Source of the DNA: Streptomyces sp. BK239
Lineage (GTDB): Bacteria > Actinomycetota > Actinomycetes > Streptomycetales > Streptomycetaceae
Direction of reading: 5' to 3'
DNA length: 64,000 nt
Assembly: GCF_004217285.1 (NCBI RefSeq)
Contig: NZ_SHKS01000002.1
Coordinates: 434,001-498,000, forward strand
The position numbers and the translations under genes are program-made. This document shows positions 52,726 through 64,000 of the stretch, piece after piece; within the stretch, counting starts at the first letter, position 1; each line of letters starts with the position of its first letter. Under the pieces are notes generated by a model. That model was not told where the DNA came from and made no database searches. It was given only the letters and a program-made list of their open reading frames with translations.

Positions 52726-54393
52726 ATGCGTCCGACAGGCCGTCACCGACCCCTGCCCGAGCGCCGCTTCCCCGACCACGATCCAGTACTCCGCTCGGCC
52801 GCACGGCACTTCGCCGGGCGTCGTCGCTTCCTCACCCTCGGCGCCGCCGCTGCGGCGCTGGCGTTCGCCGTCCCCGCGCCCGCCGCGGGCGCGGCCACGG
52901 CACGGGCGCTCGACGCGGCGCGGATCACCGAGAACCCCTTCACCCTCGGCGTCGCCTCCGGGGACCCGCTCCCCGGCTCCGTCGTCCTGTGGACGCGCCT
53001 GGCCCCCGACCCGTACGAGCCCGGCGGGGGGCTGGCCGGGCAGTCCGTGACCGTCGGCTGGGAGGTGGCCCGGGACGAGCGGTTCGCCGCGGTGGTGCGT
53101 CGCGGTACCGCGACGGCGGTGCCCGAGTACAACCACACCCTGCACCTCGACGTCGACGGCCTCCAGCCGGGCCGGGTGTACTACTACCGGTTCAAGGCGG
53201 GCCCCTGGATCAGCGAGACGGGCCGGACCAGGACCGCGCCCGCCCCCGGCGCCGCCGTCACCGGCCTGTCCCTGGCCGCGGTGTCCTGCCAGGCGTACCA
53301 CGACGGGTACTACACGGCGTACCGCCATCTCGCCGGGGAGGACGTCGACGTCGTCTTCCACCTCGGCGACTACCTGTACGAGTACGCGGTGGACGCGGCC
53401 GGCGGGGCCCGCAAGTACACCGACCGGGTGCTGCCCGAGGCGTTCAACCGGGAGACCGTCACGCTGGAGGAGTACCGGCTGCGGTACGCCCTCTACAAGA
53501 GCGACCCCGACCTCAGGGCCGCCCACGCCGCGCACCCCTTCGTGGTCGCGTGGGACGACCACGAGACCGAGAACGACTACGCCGGCGGGATCGACGAGAA
53601 CGGCGGCCCGCCGGAGGAGTTCCTGCTGCGCCGCGCCGCCGCCTATCGCGCGTACTGGGAGCACCAGCCGCTGCGCGCGGCCCAGTTGCCCGCCGGGCCG
53701 GACATGCGGATGTACCGGCGGCTGCACTGGGGCGACCTCGCCCAGTTCGACGTGCTCGACACCCGGCAGTACCGCTCCGACCAGGCCCACGGCGACGGCA
53801 GGCAGGTGCCGGGACCCGAGTCGGACGATCCGTCGCGCACCATGACCGGCGCGGCCCAGGAGCGGTGGCTGCTGGACGGCTGGCAGGCCTCGCGGGCGCT
53901 GTGGAACGTGATGCCTCAGCAGGTGTGCTTCTCCCAGCGCAAGCTGGACCTGAACGAGCGGGCGCTGATGTCGATGGACGCCTGGGACGGCTACCGCGCC
54001 TCCCGGCGGCGCGTGCTGGACGGGGCCAAGGCCGCCGGTGTGGACAATCTCGTCGTCCTGACGGGTGACGTCCACGTCGGCCACGCCTTCGACATCAAGG
54101 ACGACTTCGACGATCCGGGGTCGCGGAACCTGGGCGCCGAGTTCGTCGTCACGTCCATCGCGAGCGGCCGGAACGGCGCCGAGCGCCCTTCCACCTGGCA
54201 GACCTATCTCACGGCCAACCCGCACATGAGGCTCTACGACGGTCGGCGCGGCTATGTGCGGGTGGGGCTGGACCGGGAGGCGGCGCGCGCCGACTTCAGG
54301 ACCGTCTCGGCGGTCACCACGCCCGGCGCGCCGCTCTCCACGGCGGCGTCGTTCGTGACCGAGGCGGGCAATCCGGGGCTCGTGCCCGTGTGA
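52726..54393 (+). CDS. phoD: Secreted PhoD-type alkaline phosphatase/phosphodiesterase
   Basis: 555 aa from ATG at 52726. A twin-arginine signal (AGRRRFLTLGAAAAALAFAVP) indicates Tat export of a folded, metal-loaded enzyme. The N-terminal PhoD domain (NPFTLGVASGDPLPGSVVLWTRL) is followed by the metallophosphatase core with HLGDYLYEY, AWDDHETENDY and LTGDVHVGHAFD, which hold the Ca/Fe ligands. It hydrolyses phosphoesters of teichoic acids or lipids outside the cell. No clear PHO box (GTTCACC repeats) was seen upstream. The product ends in a hydrophobic GLVPV tail. Confidence 0.92.
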   Translation: MRPTGRHRPLPERRFPDHDPVLRSAARHFAGRRRFLTLGAAAAALAFAVPAPAAGAATARALDAARITENPFTLGVASGDPLPGSVVLWTRLAPDPYEPGGGLAGQSVTVGWEVARDERFAAVVRRGTATAVPEYNHTLHLDVDGLQPGRVYYYRFKAGPWISETGRTRTAPAPGAAVTGLSLAAVSCQAYHDGYYTAYRHLAGEDVDVVFHLGDYLYEYAVDAAGGARKYTDRVLPEAFNRETVTLEEYRLRYALYKSDPDLRAAHAAHPFVVAWDDHETENDYAGGIDENGGPPEEFLLRRAAAYRAYWEHQPLRAAQLPAGPDMRMYRRLHWGDLAQFDVLDTRQYRSDQAHGDGRQVPGPESDDPSRTMTGAAQERWLLDGWQASRALWNVMPQQVCFSQRKLDLNERALMSMDAWDGYRASRRRVLDGAKAAGVDNLVVLTGDVHVGHAFDIKDDFDDPGSRNLGAEFVVTSIASGRNGAERPSTWQTYLTANPHMRLYDGRRGYVRVGLDREAARADFRTVSAVTTPGAPLSTAASFVTEAGNPGLVPV

Positions 54394-54430
54394 CGGGCGC
54401 GAGCCCCGCGAGAGCGTGCTGCGCCGGGCG

Positions 54431-55942
54431 TCACGCCCCGGTGCAGGGCGCGCCGTTGAGGGTGAAGTCGTACGGGGCCGAGTTCCCGCCCTGCCAGGAG
54501 GCGAGGAAGCCGAAGGAGAGGCTGCCGCCGGCCGGGACCTTCTTGTTGTAGTCGGCGGACGTGGCGATGACGCGCGAGCCGTCCTGAGAGAAGCCCGCGT
54601 CCCACATCTGGTCGACCCGCTGCCCGTTGCGGAAGGCCCAGGCGACGCTCCAGGAGTCGACAGGGGCGGTGCTGGTCACGGTGACGGTGGCCTGGAAGCC
54701 GGCGGGCCACTGGTTGACGAGTTCGTAGCGGACCTCGCACGCCGACGCGTCAGGGCTCTCGTCGGCGCCGGGGCCCGTGGTGGCGGAGGAGGTGCCCTGG
54801 GGTTCGGGGTCGGGCTTCTCCTTCGCCGTGGGCGTCGCGCCGCCGGAGGGCTTCGCCGAGCCGGAGCCGGACGCGGAGGCGGGGGCGGGCCCCCGGGAGG
54901 TGGCCGAGGTGGTGGGCAGCGTGGAGGGCAGGGCGGGGACGCCGGGGCCGGCCACCGGGGTGCTGTCGGCCGGCGAGCCGCTGAGCGCGCTGTCGTCGGC
55001 CTTGCCGCCGAACGGCGTCAGCGATGCCGCGAGGGCCAGCCCGGAGACGAGGACGGCGGCCACGAGGAGGCTGTTGCGCACCGTGCGTGCCCTGCGCGCC
55101 GCGGCGTCGACGGGCACGCCGTCGGCGCCGGGCGCGGTGGGGCGGCCGGCGCCCATCCGCACCTCGGCGGCGCGGCGGCGGCGCTCCAGGTAGGCGAGTC
55201 CGCCCCAGCCGATGACCCCGCCGGCGAGGGCGGCGGGCAGTCCGCCGCCGTGCAGGCGCAGGCAGGCCGCGGCCTCCGCGCACTCCACGCAGGTGGCGAG
55301 GTGCCGGGAGAGGTCGTCGGGCGTGTCGGCGACGGGCGAGCGGGTGACGGCGTCCAGGAGGCGGACGTAGCCGCGGCAGTCCGAGTTGATCGGCGTGTCG
55401 AGGTGGTTGCGGTGGCAGCGGTCCCGGAACAGGCCGCGGACCTGGTTGAGTTCCTCCATGGCGGCCATCGGGTCAAGGCCCTGACGGCGGGCCACCGCGT
55501 GCAGCGGCAGCGCCTCGACCTCCGCCAGCCACAGCAGGGCCGCGTCCGCCTCCTGCATGTCGCGCAGACCGCGCAGGGCGAGGGGGCGCTGCAGGGGCGG
55601 CCCGGTGTAGCGAGCGGCCTTCTCCGAGTTCAGCCACAGCCGCAGGTCCGGGTCGAGCTTGTGGCCCTGCCCCTCGAACTCCCAGGCGGCCGCCGTGGTG
55701 CGTACGGCGGTCAGCAGCAGCGGGATCCGGGGCAGCCGGGAGGAGCGCCGGCCGGCGGAGTGCCGGGGGTCGTCGTCGGCGGCGCGTGCCTCGCGGATGC
55801 CGAGCGCGAACGCCTCGCGGGCCAGTTGGTTGGCCGCGGCCGATCCTGACGTGCACAGGTCGGCGTAGGACAGGACGGCGTCCCAGCACTCCGAGAAGAG
55901 CGCGGCCTCGGCGGCGTCCTTCGGGGTCGGCAGGTCGGGCAT
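54431..55942 (-). CDS. Zinc-finger / transmembrane / CBM2 protein
   Basis: 503 aa from ATG at 55942, with CAGGAG upstream. Order: a sigma-factor-like helical N-terminus (about 1-190; FSECWDAVLSYADLCTSGSA, MQEADAALLWLAEVEALPLHAVARRQGLD); an anti-sigma-like zinc finger (SRHLATCVECAEAAACLR, about 213-230); a TM helix (NSLLVAAVLVSGLALAASL, about 290); a long Ser/Pro/Thr-rich wall spacer; and a C-terminal carbohydrate-binding module of family 2 (CEVRYELVNQWPAGFQATVTVTS ... NGAPC, two Cys). It may sense an external polymer and signal inward. This arrangement is unusual. Confidence 0.82.
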   Translation of the reverse strand: MPDLPTPKDAAEAALFSECWDAVLSYADLCTSGSAAANQLAREAFALGIREARAADDDPRHSAGRRSSRLPRIPLLLTAVRTTAAAWEFEGQGHKLDPDLRLWLNSEKAARYTGPPLQRPLALRGLRDMQEADAALLWLAEVEALPLHAVARRQGLDPMAAMEELNQVRGLFRDRCHRNHLDTPINSDCRGYVRLLDAVTRSPVADTPDDLSRHLATCVECAEAAACLRLHGGGLPAALAGGVIGWGGLAYLERRRRAAEVRMGAGRPTAPGADGVPVDAAARRARTVRNSLLVAAVLVSGLALAASLTPFGGKADDSALSGSPADSTPVAGPGVPALPSTLPTTSATSRGPAPASASGSGSAKPSGGATPTAKEKPDPEPQGTSSATTGPGADESPDASACEVRYELVNQWPAGFQATVTVTSTAPVDSWSVAWAFRNGQRVDQMWDAGFSQDGSRVIATSADYNKKVPAGGSLSFGFLASWQGGNSAPYDFTLNGAPCTGA

Positions 55943-56050
55943 GAGTCTCCTGCATTGAAAAGCGAGGTCAACTCAGCATGACGGCAATGGAGTTGGGGGG
56001 AACCTCGCGGCAGGGGCGAAGTTTTTCACGCCGCCTGCACAAATGACAAG

Positions 56051-56135
56051 CGCCCTGTTCAGATGTCAGCACAGGGCGGCCTCGCCGCGGTTCCGGTCTC
56101 CCGTACCGCTTCTTACGGACGGCGGCCGCCCTGTG
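56051..56135. promoter_or_regulatory. Mutually exclusive hairpins between rSAM and zinc-finger genes
   Basis: cgccctgt (56051-56058) pairs with acagggcg (56071-56078). The latter, extended as cacagggcggc (56070-56080), pairs instead with gccgccctgtg (56125-56135). One segment can pair either way, so the region could be a terminator with alternative form or an attenuator for the downstream minus-strand gene. Confidence 0.5.
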
Positions 56136-56153
56136 TTCAACGTCGCGGCGACT

Positions 56154-58887
<2,734 letters not shown>

Positions 58888-58909
58888 CGCCGCCACACCC
58901 GCCCCACGA

Positions 58910-58964
58910 CTTTGTACACCCCCTTTCCTAACCCCTTGTAGAACCTCGTGCCGCGTCATAGCCT
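58910..58964 (+). promoter_or_regulatory. Promoter of ROK regulator with shared motif
   Basis: -35 TTGTAG (58936-58941), 17-bp spacer, -10 TAGCCT (58959-58964). Upstream lie CTTTGTACA (58910-58918) and AACCCCTTG overlapping the -35, both found again before the transporter operon. Confidence 0.6.
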
Positions 58965-59025
58965 GGCGCGGCGCCGGTGCCGTCGCGACGCCGGTCCGGC
59001 AACGGAAGGGATGGAGGCCCAGCCG

Positions 59026-60258
59026 GTGAAGCGCACGTCACGTGACATCCGGACCGCGAACCGCTACGAGGTGCTGCGCCAGATCATCGCCAGTTCGCCC
59101 ACCTCCCGGCAGGAACTGGCCGCCGCCACCGGTCTGAGCCTCGCCACCGTCGCCACCCTGGTCGGCGAACTGCTCGACCTGCGCATGATCACCGAGGTCG
59201 GGTTCGAGGACTCCGCGGGCGGCCGCCCCCGGGGCCTCGTCGCCGTCAACGCGTCGGGGGGCGCGTTGATCGGTGTGGACATCGCCGAGACGTACGTCCA
59301 CGTCGAGCTGTTCGACCTGGCGCTGAACGTGCTGGCCCGGGCCGAGGAGGACATGCGTCCCGGCGAGAGCAGGCCCGAGCAGGTGGTCGGCCATGTCGCC
59401 GCGGCGGCCGGCTCGGTGGTCGCCCAGGCCGGGGTGGAGACGGCGCGCGTCCTCGGCGTCGGGGTGAGCGTGCCGGGGCAGGTCGACCGGGACACCGGCA
59501 TCTGCGAGTACGCCCCCAACTGGGACTGGCACGACGTGCCCTTGCTCGACCTGCTCTCCGAGCACATCGCCTACCCGCTCTACCTGGACAATCCGCTGCG
59601 CGCCTGCGCGGTGGCGGAGCTGTGGTTCGGGGCGGCGCGCGGACACGCGGACGCCGTCGTCGTCAACCTCGGCACCGGGGTGGGCGCCGGGCTCGTCCTC
59701 GGCGGGGGGCTGCACCGCGGGGTCAGCAACAGCGCCGGGGAGTGGGGGCACACCACGCTCGTGCTCGACGGCCGGCTGTGCCACTGCGGCGACCACGGCT
59801 GCGTGGAGACCTACGTCGGCGCGCCCGGCATCATGCAGAACCTGCGGGAACTCAGCCCCGACAGCGCCCTGCTGCACCCCGAGGACCAGACGGCGACCAT
59901 CGACGCCCTGGCCCGCGGGGTCGCCGCCCACGACCCGGTGGCCGTCAAGGTGGTGCGCGACACCGCCCGCTACCTGGCGGCGGGCATCGCCGACCTGGTC
60001 AACCTGCTCAACCCCGAGGTCGTCGTGCTGAGCAGCTGGGTCGCCGTACGGCTCGGGGAGCCGCTGCTGCGCGAGGTCCGCGAGGCCGTGTCCCGGCACG
60101 CGCTGCGCCGGCCGCTGGACTCGACCGAGATCGTCCTGTCCCCGGTCCCCTCCGACCCCGTCTGCCTGGGCGCGGCGACCTTCGCGCTCGAAGGGGCGCT
60201 GCAGGCCGTCGGGCAGCGCAGACGGCACCCCTCCAGACCCGACCCCGCCGTCGGTTAG
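59026..60258 (+). CDS. ROK-family transcriptional regulator
   Basis: 410 aa from GTG at 59026, which has GGAGG 7 nt upstream; an ATG at 59011 is less well spaced. The N-terminal winged helix (ANRYEVLRQIIASSPTSRQELAAATGLSLATVATLVGELLDL) is followed by the ROK sugar-kinase-like domain: LIGVDIAETYVHVELF, VVNLGTGVGAGLVLGGGLHRG, EWGHTTLVLDGRLCHCGDHGCVETYV with the zinc-binding CxCGxxGCxE pattern. It probably represses its own gene and the adjacent sugar transporter and hydrolase, released by a sugar. Confidence 0.92.
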   Translation: MKRTSRDIRTANRYEVLRQIIASSPTSRQELAAATGLSLATVATLVGELLDLRMITEVGFEDSAGGRPRGLVAVNASGGALIGVDIAETYVHVELFDLALNVLARAEEDMRPGESRPEQVVGHVAAAAGSVVAQAGVETARVLGVGVSVPGQVDRDTGICEYAPNWDWHDVPLLDLLSEHIAYPLYLDNPLRACAVAELWFGAARGHADAVVVNLGTGVGAGLVLGGGLHRGVSNSAGEWGHTTLVLDGRLCHCGDHGCVETYVGAPGIMQNLRELSPDSALLHPEDQTATIDALARGVAAHDPVAVKVVRDTARYLAAGIADLVNLLNPEVVVLSSWVAVRLGEPLLREVREAVSRHALRRPLDSTEIVLSPVPSDPVCLGAATFALEGALQAVGQRRRHPSRPDPAVG

Positions 60259-60295
60259 CACCCCCCTCGTCCGGTATCCCGAACGTCGCACAACG

Positions 60296-60349
60296 CTTCG
60301 TACAGACTTCGTCCAACCCCTTGCCGAAGGCTTAGCCGAAGGTTAACGT
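60296..60349 (+). promoter_or_regulatory. Promoter of sugar ABC transporter operon
   Basis: -35 TTGCCG (60321-60326), 17-bp spacer, -10 TAACGT (60344-60349). CTTCGTACA (60296-60304) and AACCCCTTG (60315-60323) match the motif before the ROK gene and are candidate ROK operators. Confidence 0.7.
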
Positions 60350-60428
60350 CCCGCACCGCAACGCCATTCAAGCCATCTGGCGCTGAAGCCGTGTGAGCCG
60401 CAGCCGTACTCGAGACAAGGACGTCAGC

Positions 60429-61694
60429 ATGTCGGCAATGAGCAACAGCAACTTCTCCCGCCGTTCACTCTTCAGGGCCGCGGCGGGCATGGCCGCCGCC
60501 GGCTCCCTGGCCGCCTGCGGCGGGAACAACGGGCGGGGCGGCGGGGCAGGTTCGGGAGTCAACCTGACGCAGTTCTTCCACGCCTACGGCGAGGCGGGCA
60601 CCGAGCAGGCCATCAGGAAGTACGCGAAGGCCTACGACAAGGCCCATGTGACCACGCAGTGGATCACCAGCGCCGACTTCGAGAGCAAGCTGTTCGCGAC
60701 GCTGCTCACCAAGAACGCACCCGACATGTTCGAGTTCCACCCGCAGATCCAGATGGTCAAGAGCGGCCAGGTGGCGGACCTGACCGACATCATCTCCCCG
60801 GTCAAGGACGACTTCAACCCGGCCGACATCAAGTCGCACACGGTCGACGGCAAGATATACGGCGTCCGGATGATCGACGACCCGCAGTTCTTCTTCTACC
60901 GCAAGTCGATGCTGGAGAAGGCGAAGGTCGACGTCCCGACCACGTTCGACGAGCTGATCGAGGCCGCCGCCAAGCTCACCACCGGCAAGGTCAAGGGCCT
61001 GTACATGGGCAACGACCTGCACGGCGTCATCAACCCGATGATCTGGTCGGCCGGCGCGGACACCCTCGACGAGAAGAACCAGATCGCCTACCACACCCCC
61101 GGCGTCATCGAGGGCATCAAGAAGATGCGCAAGCTGTTCACCAGCGGCGACCTCCTCCTCGGCGCTCCGACCGACTCCTGGGACCCGTCCTCGTTCAACC
61201 AGGGCCTGTGTGCCATCCAGTGGTGCGGCATGTGGGCGATGCCCGCGATCCAGAAGGCGCTCGGCGACGACTGGGGCGTCTTCCCCTTCCCGAAGACCGT
61301 CGACTCGGGCAAGCCGTCGGTCTACAACGGCGGCTGGTCGATGTTCGTCAACGCCAAGGGCAAGAACGTCGACGCGGCCAAGGAGTACGTCAAGTGGCTG
61401 TGGATCGACCAGAAGGAGTACCAGGAGGAGTGGGCCACCTCCTTCGGCTTCCACATCCCCCCGCGCACCTCGCTCGCCCAGAGCGCCACCAAGCTCAAGT
61501 CCGGCAACGCCGCCGAGGGGGTCAAGCTCTTCAACGAGTTCGGGCACTTCGACAACATCGGCTGGACGCAGGCCATGATCACCTCCCTCGAGGACGTCTT
61601 CGCCAACAGCGTCCGCAAGGACATGGACCCGGAGGCGGCACTCGACAAGGCCGACGCGGCCGTCAACCGCGAGCTCAAGAAGCTGTTCGGATAG
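60429..61694 (+). CDS. Sugar ABC transporter substrate-binding lipoprotein
   Basis: 421 aa from ATG at 60429, with AAGGA upstream. The signal has a twin-arginine (NFSRRSLFRAAAGMAAAG) and lipobox SLAACGG, so it is exported (Tat-like) and lipid-anchored outside. The family-1 solute-binding fold follows (FFHAYGEAGTEQAIRKYAKAYDKA, YGVRMIDDPQFFFYRKSMLEKAKV, NGGWSMFVNAKGKNVDAAKEYVKWLW). It captures an oligosaccharide for the two permeases encoded next. No ATPase gene is nearby; a shared MsiK-type ATPase probably energises it. Confidence 0.93.
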   Translation: MSAMSNSNFSRRSLFRAAAGMAAAGSLAACGGNNGRGGGAGSGVNLTQFFHAYGEAGTEQAIRKYAKAYDKAHVTTQWITSADFESKLFATLLTKNAPDMFEFHPQIQMVKSGQVADLTDIISPVKDDFNPADIKSHTVDGKIYGVRMIDDPQFFFYRKSMLEKAKVDVPTTFDELIEAAAKLTTGKVKGLYMGNDLHGVINPMIWSAGADTLDEKNQIAYHTPGVIEGIKKMRKLFTSGDLLLGAPTDSWDPSSFNQGLCAIQWCGMWAMPAIQKALGDDWGVFPFPKTVDSGKPSVYNGGWSMFVNAKGKNVDAAKEYVKWLWIDQKEYQEEWATSFGFHIPPRTSLAQSATKLKSGNAAEGVKLFNEFGHFDNIGWTQAMITSLEDVFANSVRKDMDPEAALDKADAAVNRELKKLFG

Positions 61695-61714
61695 ACCGCG
61701 GGACGGACCACGAC

Positions 61715-62680
61715 ATGTCGACGACCAAGACGCGTGTCCTCGCGCCCCCCGCCCCGGTGCAGGCCTCATCGGCCAAGCCGCGGCGGGGTCTGCGGGGCAG
61801 CCCCACCTTCAACTTCTGGCTCTTCTGCGGGCCGTTCCTCATCGGCCTGGCGATCTTCGTCTACGCGCCGATCGTCTGGAGCCTCTACCTCAGCTTCTTC
61901 GAGGCCCGCTTCACCGTCACACCCGACAAGTTCGTCGGCTTCGAGAACTACGTCTACATGCTGACGAACGACGACTTCGTCGGCTCGCTCGGCACCTTCA
62001 CCGCCTTCGCCGCCTTCATCGTGCCCACCACCTGGGCCCTCTCGCTGGGTCTGGCCCTGTTGGTGAACCGGCTGCGCTTCATGCGGGCGTTCTTCCGGTC
62101 GGTCTTCTTCCTGCCGACCGCGTGCAGTTACGTGGCCGCCTCGCTCATCTGGAAGATGTCCATCTTCAGCGGGGTCCGCTTCGGCCTCATGAACACGGTC
62201 CTCGGCTGGTTCGGGATCGAGAACATCGCCTGGCTCGCCGACCCCAACCCGCCCTGGTACTGGCTGGTCATCGTCACCGCACGACTGTGGCTGCAGGCCG
62301 GCTTCTACATGATCCTCTTCATCGCGGCGCTGCAGAACATCCCGGACGAGCTGTACGAGGCCGCCTCCATCGACGGCGCCAAGCCCGGCTGGCAGACCTT
62401 CCGTCACATCACCCTGCCCCAGCTGCGCGCCACGTCCACCGCGGTGATCCTGCTGCTGCTGATCGCCGCTTACCAGGCCTTCGACGAGTTCTTCAACCTC
62501 CTGTCGAAGACCACGTGGGGCCGTCCGCCCCTCGTCGAGCTGTACTACAAGGCCCTGGGCGAGAGCCAGGACTACGGTTCCGGCAGCGCGGGCGCGGTCA
62601 TCCTGACCGTGCTGATCTGCGCCGTGACCCTGCTCCAGGGCAAGCTCATGGGCTTCGGAAGGGGGGACGAGTCCAAGTGA
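61715..62680 (+). CDS. Sugar ABC transporter permease 1
   Basis: 321 aa from ATG at 61715, 20 bp after the binding protein. Six TM helices and the EAA loop (ELYEAASIDGAKPGWQTFRHITLPQL) are those of the MalF/LacF type. It overlaps the next gene by GTGA. It forms a heterodimeric channel with the next product. Confidence 0.94.
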   Translation: MSTTKTRVLAPPAPVQASSAKPRRGLRGSPTFNFWLFCGPFLIGLAIFVYAPIVWSLYLSFFEARFTVTPDKFVGFENYVYMLTNDDFVGSLGTFTAFAAFIVPTTWALSLGLALLVNRLRFMRAFFRSVFFLPTACSYVAASLIWKMSIFSGVRFGLMNTVLGWFGIENIAWLADPNPPWYWLVIVTARLWLQAGFYMILFIAALQNIPDELYEAASIDGAKPGWQTFRHITLPQLRATSTAVILLLLIAAYQAFDEFFNLLSKTTWGRPPLVELYYKALGESQDYGSGSAGAVILTVLICAVTLLQGKLMGFGRGDESK

Positions 62681-63573
62681 CCACCACGATGCCCGAGGCC
62701 GAGAAGGCCGCCCCGGAGTCAGGCAGGCCCCGCCGCGGCGGGCGCGGCGGCGGCGTGATGAGCTCGACCGGGCTCTACATCGCCACCGGGATCTCCGCCT
62801 TCTTCTTCCTGGTCCCGTTCTACCTGCTGGTGCGCAACGCGCTCTCGACCGACGCCGAGATCACCGGAGAGAACTGGAAGTTCTTCCCCACCGACATCCA
62901 GTGGGGCAACATCAGCGAGCTGTTCACCGACGAGACGGTCCCCTTCGCCCAGTCCCTGTGGAACTCGGCGGTGGTCGCCACCCTGCACACCGCCGGCGTG
63001 CTGCTGGTGTGCTCCCTCGCGGGGTACGCCCTCGCCCGCATCCCGTACAAGCACGCCAACAAGGTCTTCTACGCCGTGCTGGGGACCCTCATGGTCCCGA
63101 CCGCCGTCACCTTCGTCCCGAGCTTCGTGCTGGTCTCGTCACTGGGCTGGGTGGACACCTACCGGGGCCTCATCATCCCGGGCCTGTTCAGCGGCTTCAC
63201 CTGCTTCCTGTTCCGGCAGTACTTCCTGGGCTTCCCCAAGGAGCTGGAGGAGGCGGCGCGCGTGGACGGACTGGGCTACTGGGGTGCGTACTGGCGCATA
63301 GTGGTACCCAACTCCCTGAACTTCTTCGCCGCGATGGCGACGATCACCTTCATCGCGGGATGGAACGCCTTCCTGTGGCCCCTGGTCATCGGCCAGGACC
63401 CCGGATCGTGGACCGTCCAGGTCGCCCTCTCCAACTACATGACCAACCAGACCGTCGTCTTCCACATGATCTTCATGGCCACCGCCTTCTCCATCCTGCC
63501 CCTGATCTTCGTGTTCCTCTTCCTCCAGCGCTGGCTGGTGCAGGGGATCGCGCAGACCGGCATCAAGGGCTGA
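62677..63573 (+). CDS. Sugar ABC transporter permease 2
   Basis: 298 aa from GTG at 62677 in the GTGA overlap. MalG-type permease with six TM helices and EAA loop (ELEEAARVDGLGYWGAYWRIVVPNSL). The N-terminal 25 residues are charged and Gly/Arg-rich. It precedes the beta-galactosidase gene by 43 bp, so all four genes form one operon. Confidence 0.94.
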   Translation: MTTTMPEAEKAAPESGRPRRGGRGGGVMSSTGLYIATGISAFFFLVPFYLLVRNALSTDAEITGENWKFFPTDIQWGNISELFTDETVPFAQSLWNSAVVATLHTAGVLLVCSLAGYALARIPYKHANKVFYAVLGTLMVPTAVTFVPSFVLVSSLGWVDTYRGLIIPGLFSGFTCFLFRQYFLGFPKELEEAARVDGLGYWGAYWRIVVPNSLNFFAAMATITFIAGWNAFLWPLVIGQDPGSWTVQVALSNYMTNQTVVFHMIFMATAFSILPLIFVFLFLQRWLVQGIAQTGIKG

Positions 63574-63616
63574 TGCCGGCCACCCCGACCGCCCACGATC
63601 GAGCACCTGGAGACCG

Positions 63617-64000
63617 ATGTCCTTCCCCATCACCACGGCCGTCGACTACGTCGAGGACGTCTCACCCGGCAGCGGCGCCCTCGCGCCCCGCGCCTGGTAC
63701 GCGTCCTCCGACGCCGACTCCCTCTCACTGAACGGCAGCTGGCGCTTCCGGCTGTCGCCGACCGCCGACGCCCAGGACGACTCGTTCGCCGCCGAGGGGT
63801 ACGACGCCGGGGACTGGGCCGAGGTCACGGTCCCCGGACACTGGGTCCTCCAGGGCCACGGCTCCCCGATCTACACCAACCACCTCTACCCGTTCCCGGT
63901 CGACCCGCCGCGCGTCCCGACCGAGAACCCGACCGGTGACCACCTGCGCGTCTTCGACCTGCCCGAGGACTGGCCCGCCCTCTCGGAAGGCGGCGCCGTG
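63617..64000 (+). CDS. Glycoside hydrolase family 2 beta-galactosidase, partial
   Basis: The first 128 codons of a frame that continues past the window end; the start is ATG at 63617 with GGAG upstream. LSLNGSWRFRLSPTAD, then WAEVTVPGHWVLQGHGSPIYTNHLYPFPVDPP is the N-terminal sugar-binding (jelly-roll) domain of LacZ-type enzymes. No signal peptide is seen, so the enzyme is probably intracellular and cleaves the sugar imported by the preceding transporter. Confidence 0.9.
   Translation, partial: MSFPITTAVDYVEDVSPGSGALAPRAWYASSDADSLSLNGSWRFRLSPTADAQDDSFAAEGYDAGDWAEVTVPGHWVLQGHGSPIYTNHLYPFPVDPPRVPTENPTGDHLRVFDLPEDWPALSEGGAV

Overview
This 64 kb window is very GC-rich and its genes have strong third-position G/C bias. 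The gene content is that of a Streptomyces chromosome: a complete type II polyketide spore-pigment (whiE-type) cluster, a secreted trypsin, STAS and ATP-binding anti-sigma proteins, DUF2637 and DUF3040 proteins, a DmdR-type iron box, and rare TTA (bldA-dependent) codons. All calls come from reading the sequence; no search was run.

Layout. 0.2-6.3 kb: secreted trypsin, an unusual G33C31 tract, an AlkZ-like winged-helix protein, an MFS transporter translationally coupled to a secreted alpha/beta-hydrolase, and a PaaX-type regulator. 6.5-15.4 kb: an accessory cassette of mostly unrecognised proteins. A 511-aa HTH protein is divergent from a tightly coupled four-gene operon: transglutaminase-like/STAND NTPase/helical repeats, a YdcF-like protein, and two large unknowns. 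This is my best candidate for an undescribed system, and its first operon gene carries a TTA codon. 15.4-24.4 kb: spore-pigment polyketide genes (FAD hydroxylase, SchA/CurD protein, cupin, KS-alpha, CLF, ACP, aromatase, cyclase) and a convergent O-methyltransferase. 24.4-29.6 kb: secreted beta-helix protein, DUF3040, HAD-like protein, lipoprotein polysaccharide deacetylase, SRPBCC protein and a stand-alone LanC-like protein. 29.6-37.1 kb: a molybdenum hydroxylase (xanthine dehydrogenase type) operon with XdhC, divergent from a PucR-type regulator.

37.3-44.1 kb: repeat-rich protein, GntR regulator, FhuF-like iron reductase under an iron box, DUF2637 membrane protein, ATP-binding protein with a TTA codon, and pyruvate oxidase PoxB. 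44.2-52.0 kb: degenerate PP2C-like protein, DUF456, an Ada-AlkA plus MGMT alkylation repair pair, RsgA with a possible leader peptide, DUF805, and a STAS/STAS/MEDS-ATPase signalling module. 52.0-52.7 kb: gene-free stretch with an imperfect 143-bp tandem repeat. 52.7-64 kb: PhoD-type phosphatase, a zinc-finger/TM/CBM2 protein, a radical SAM protein with atypical cysteine spacing, an alditol oxidase-like flavoprotein, and a sugar-uptake locus (ROK regulator, binding protein, two permeases, and a GH2 beta-galactosidase cut by the window end). The ROK gene and the transporter operon share a promoter motif.

How genes work together. The pigment genes form one pathway from malonyl-CoA to a cyclised, hydroxylated polyketide. 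The xdh operon and PucR regulator suggest purine catabolism. The ROK, ABC and GH2 genes form a sugar import and hydrolysis unit. The Ada-AlkA and MGMT genes overlap and form an alkylation-damage unit.
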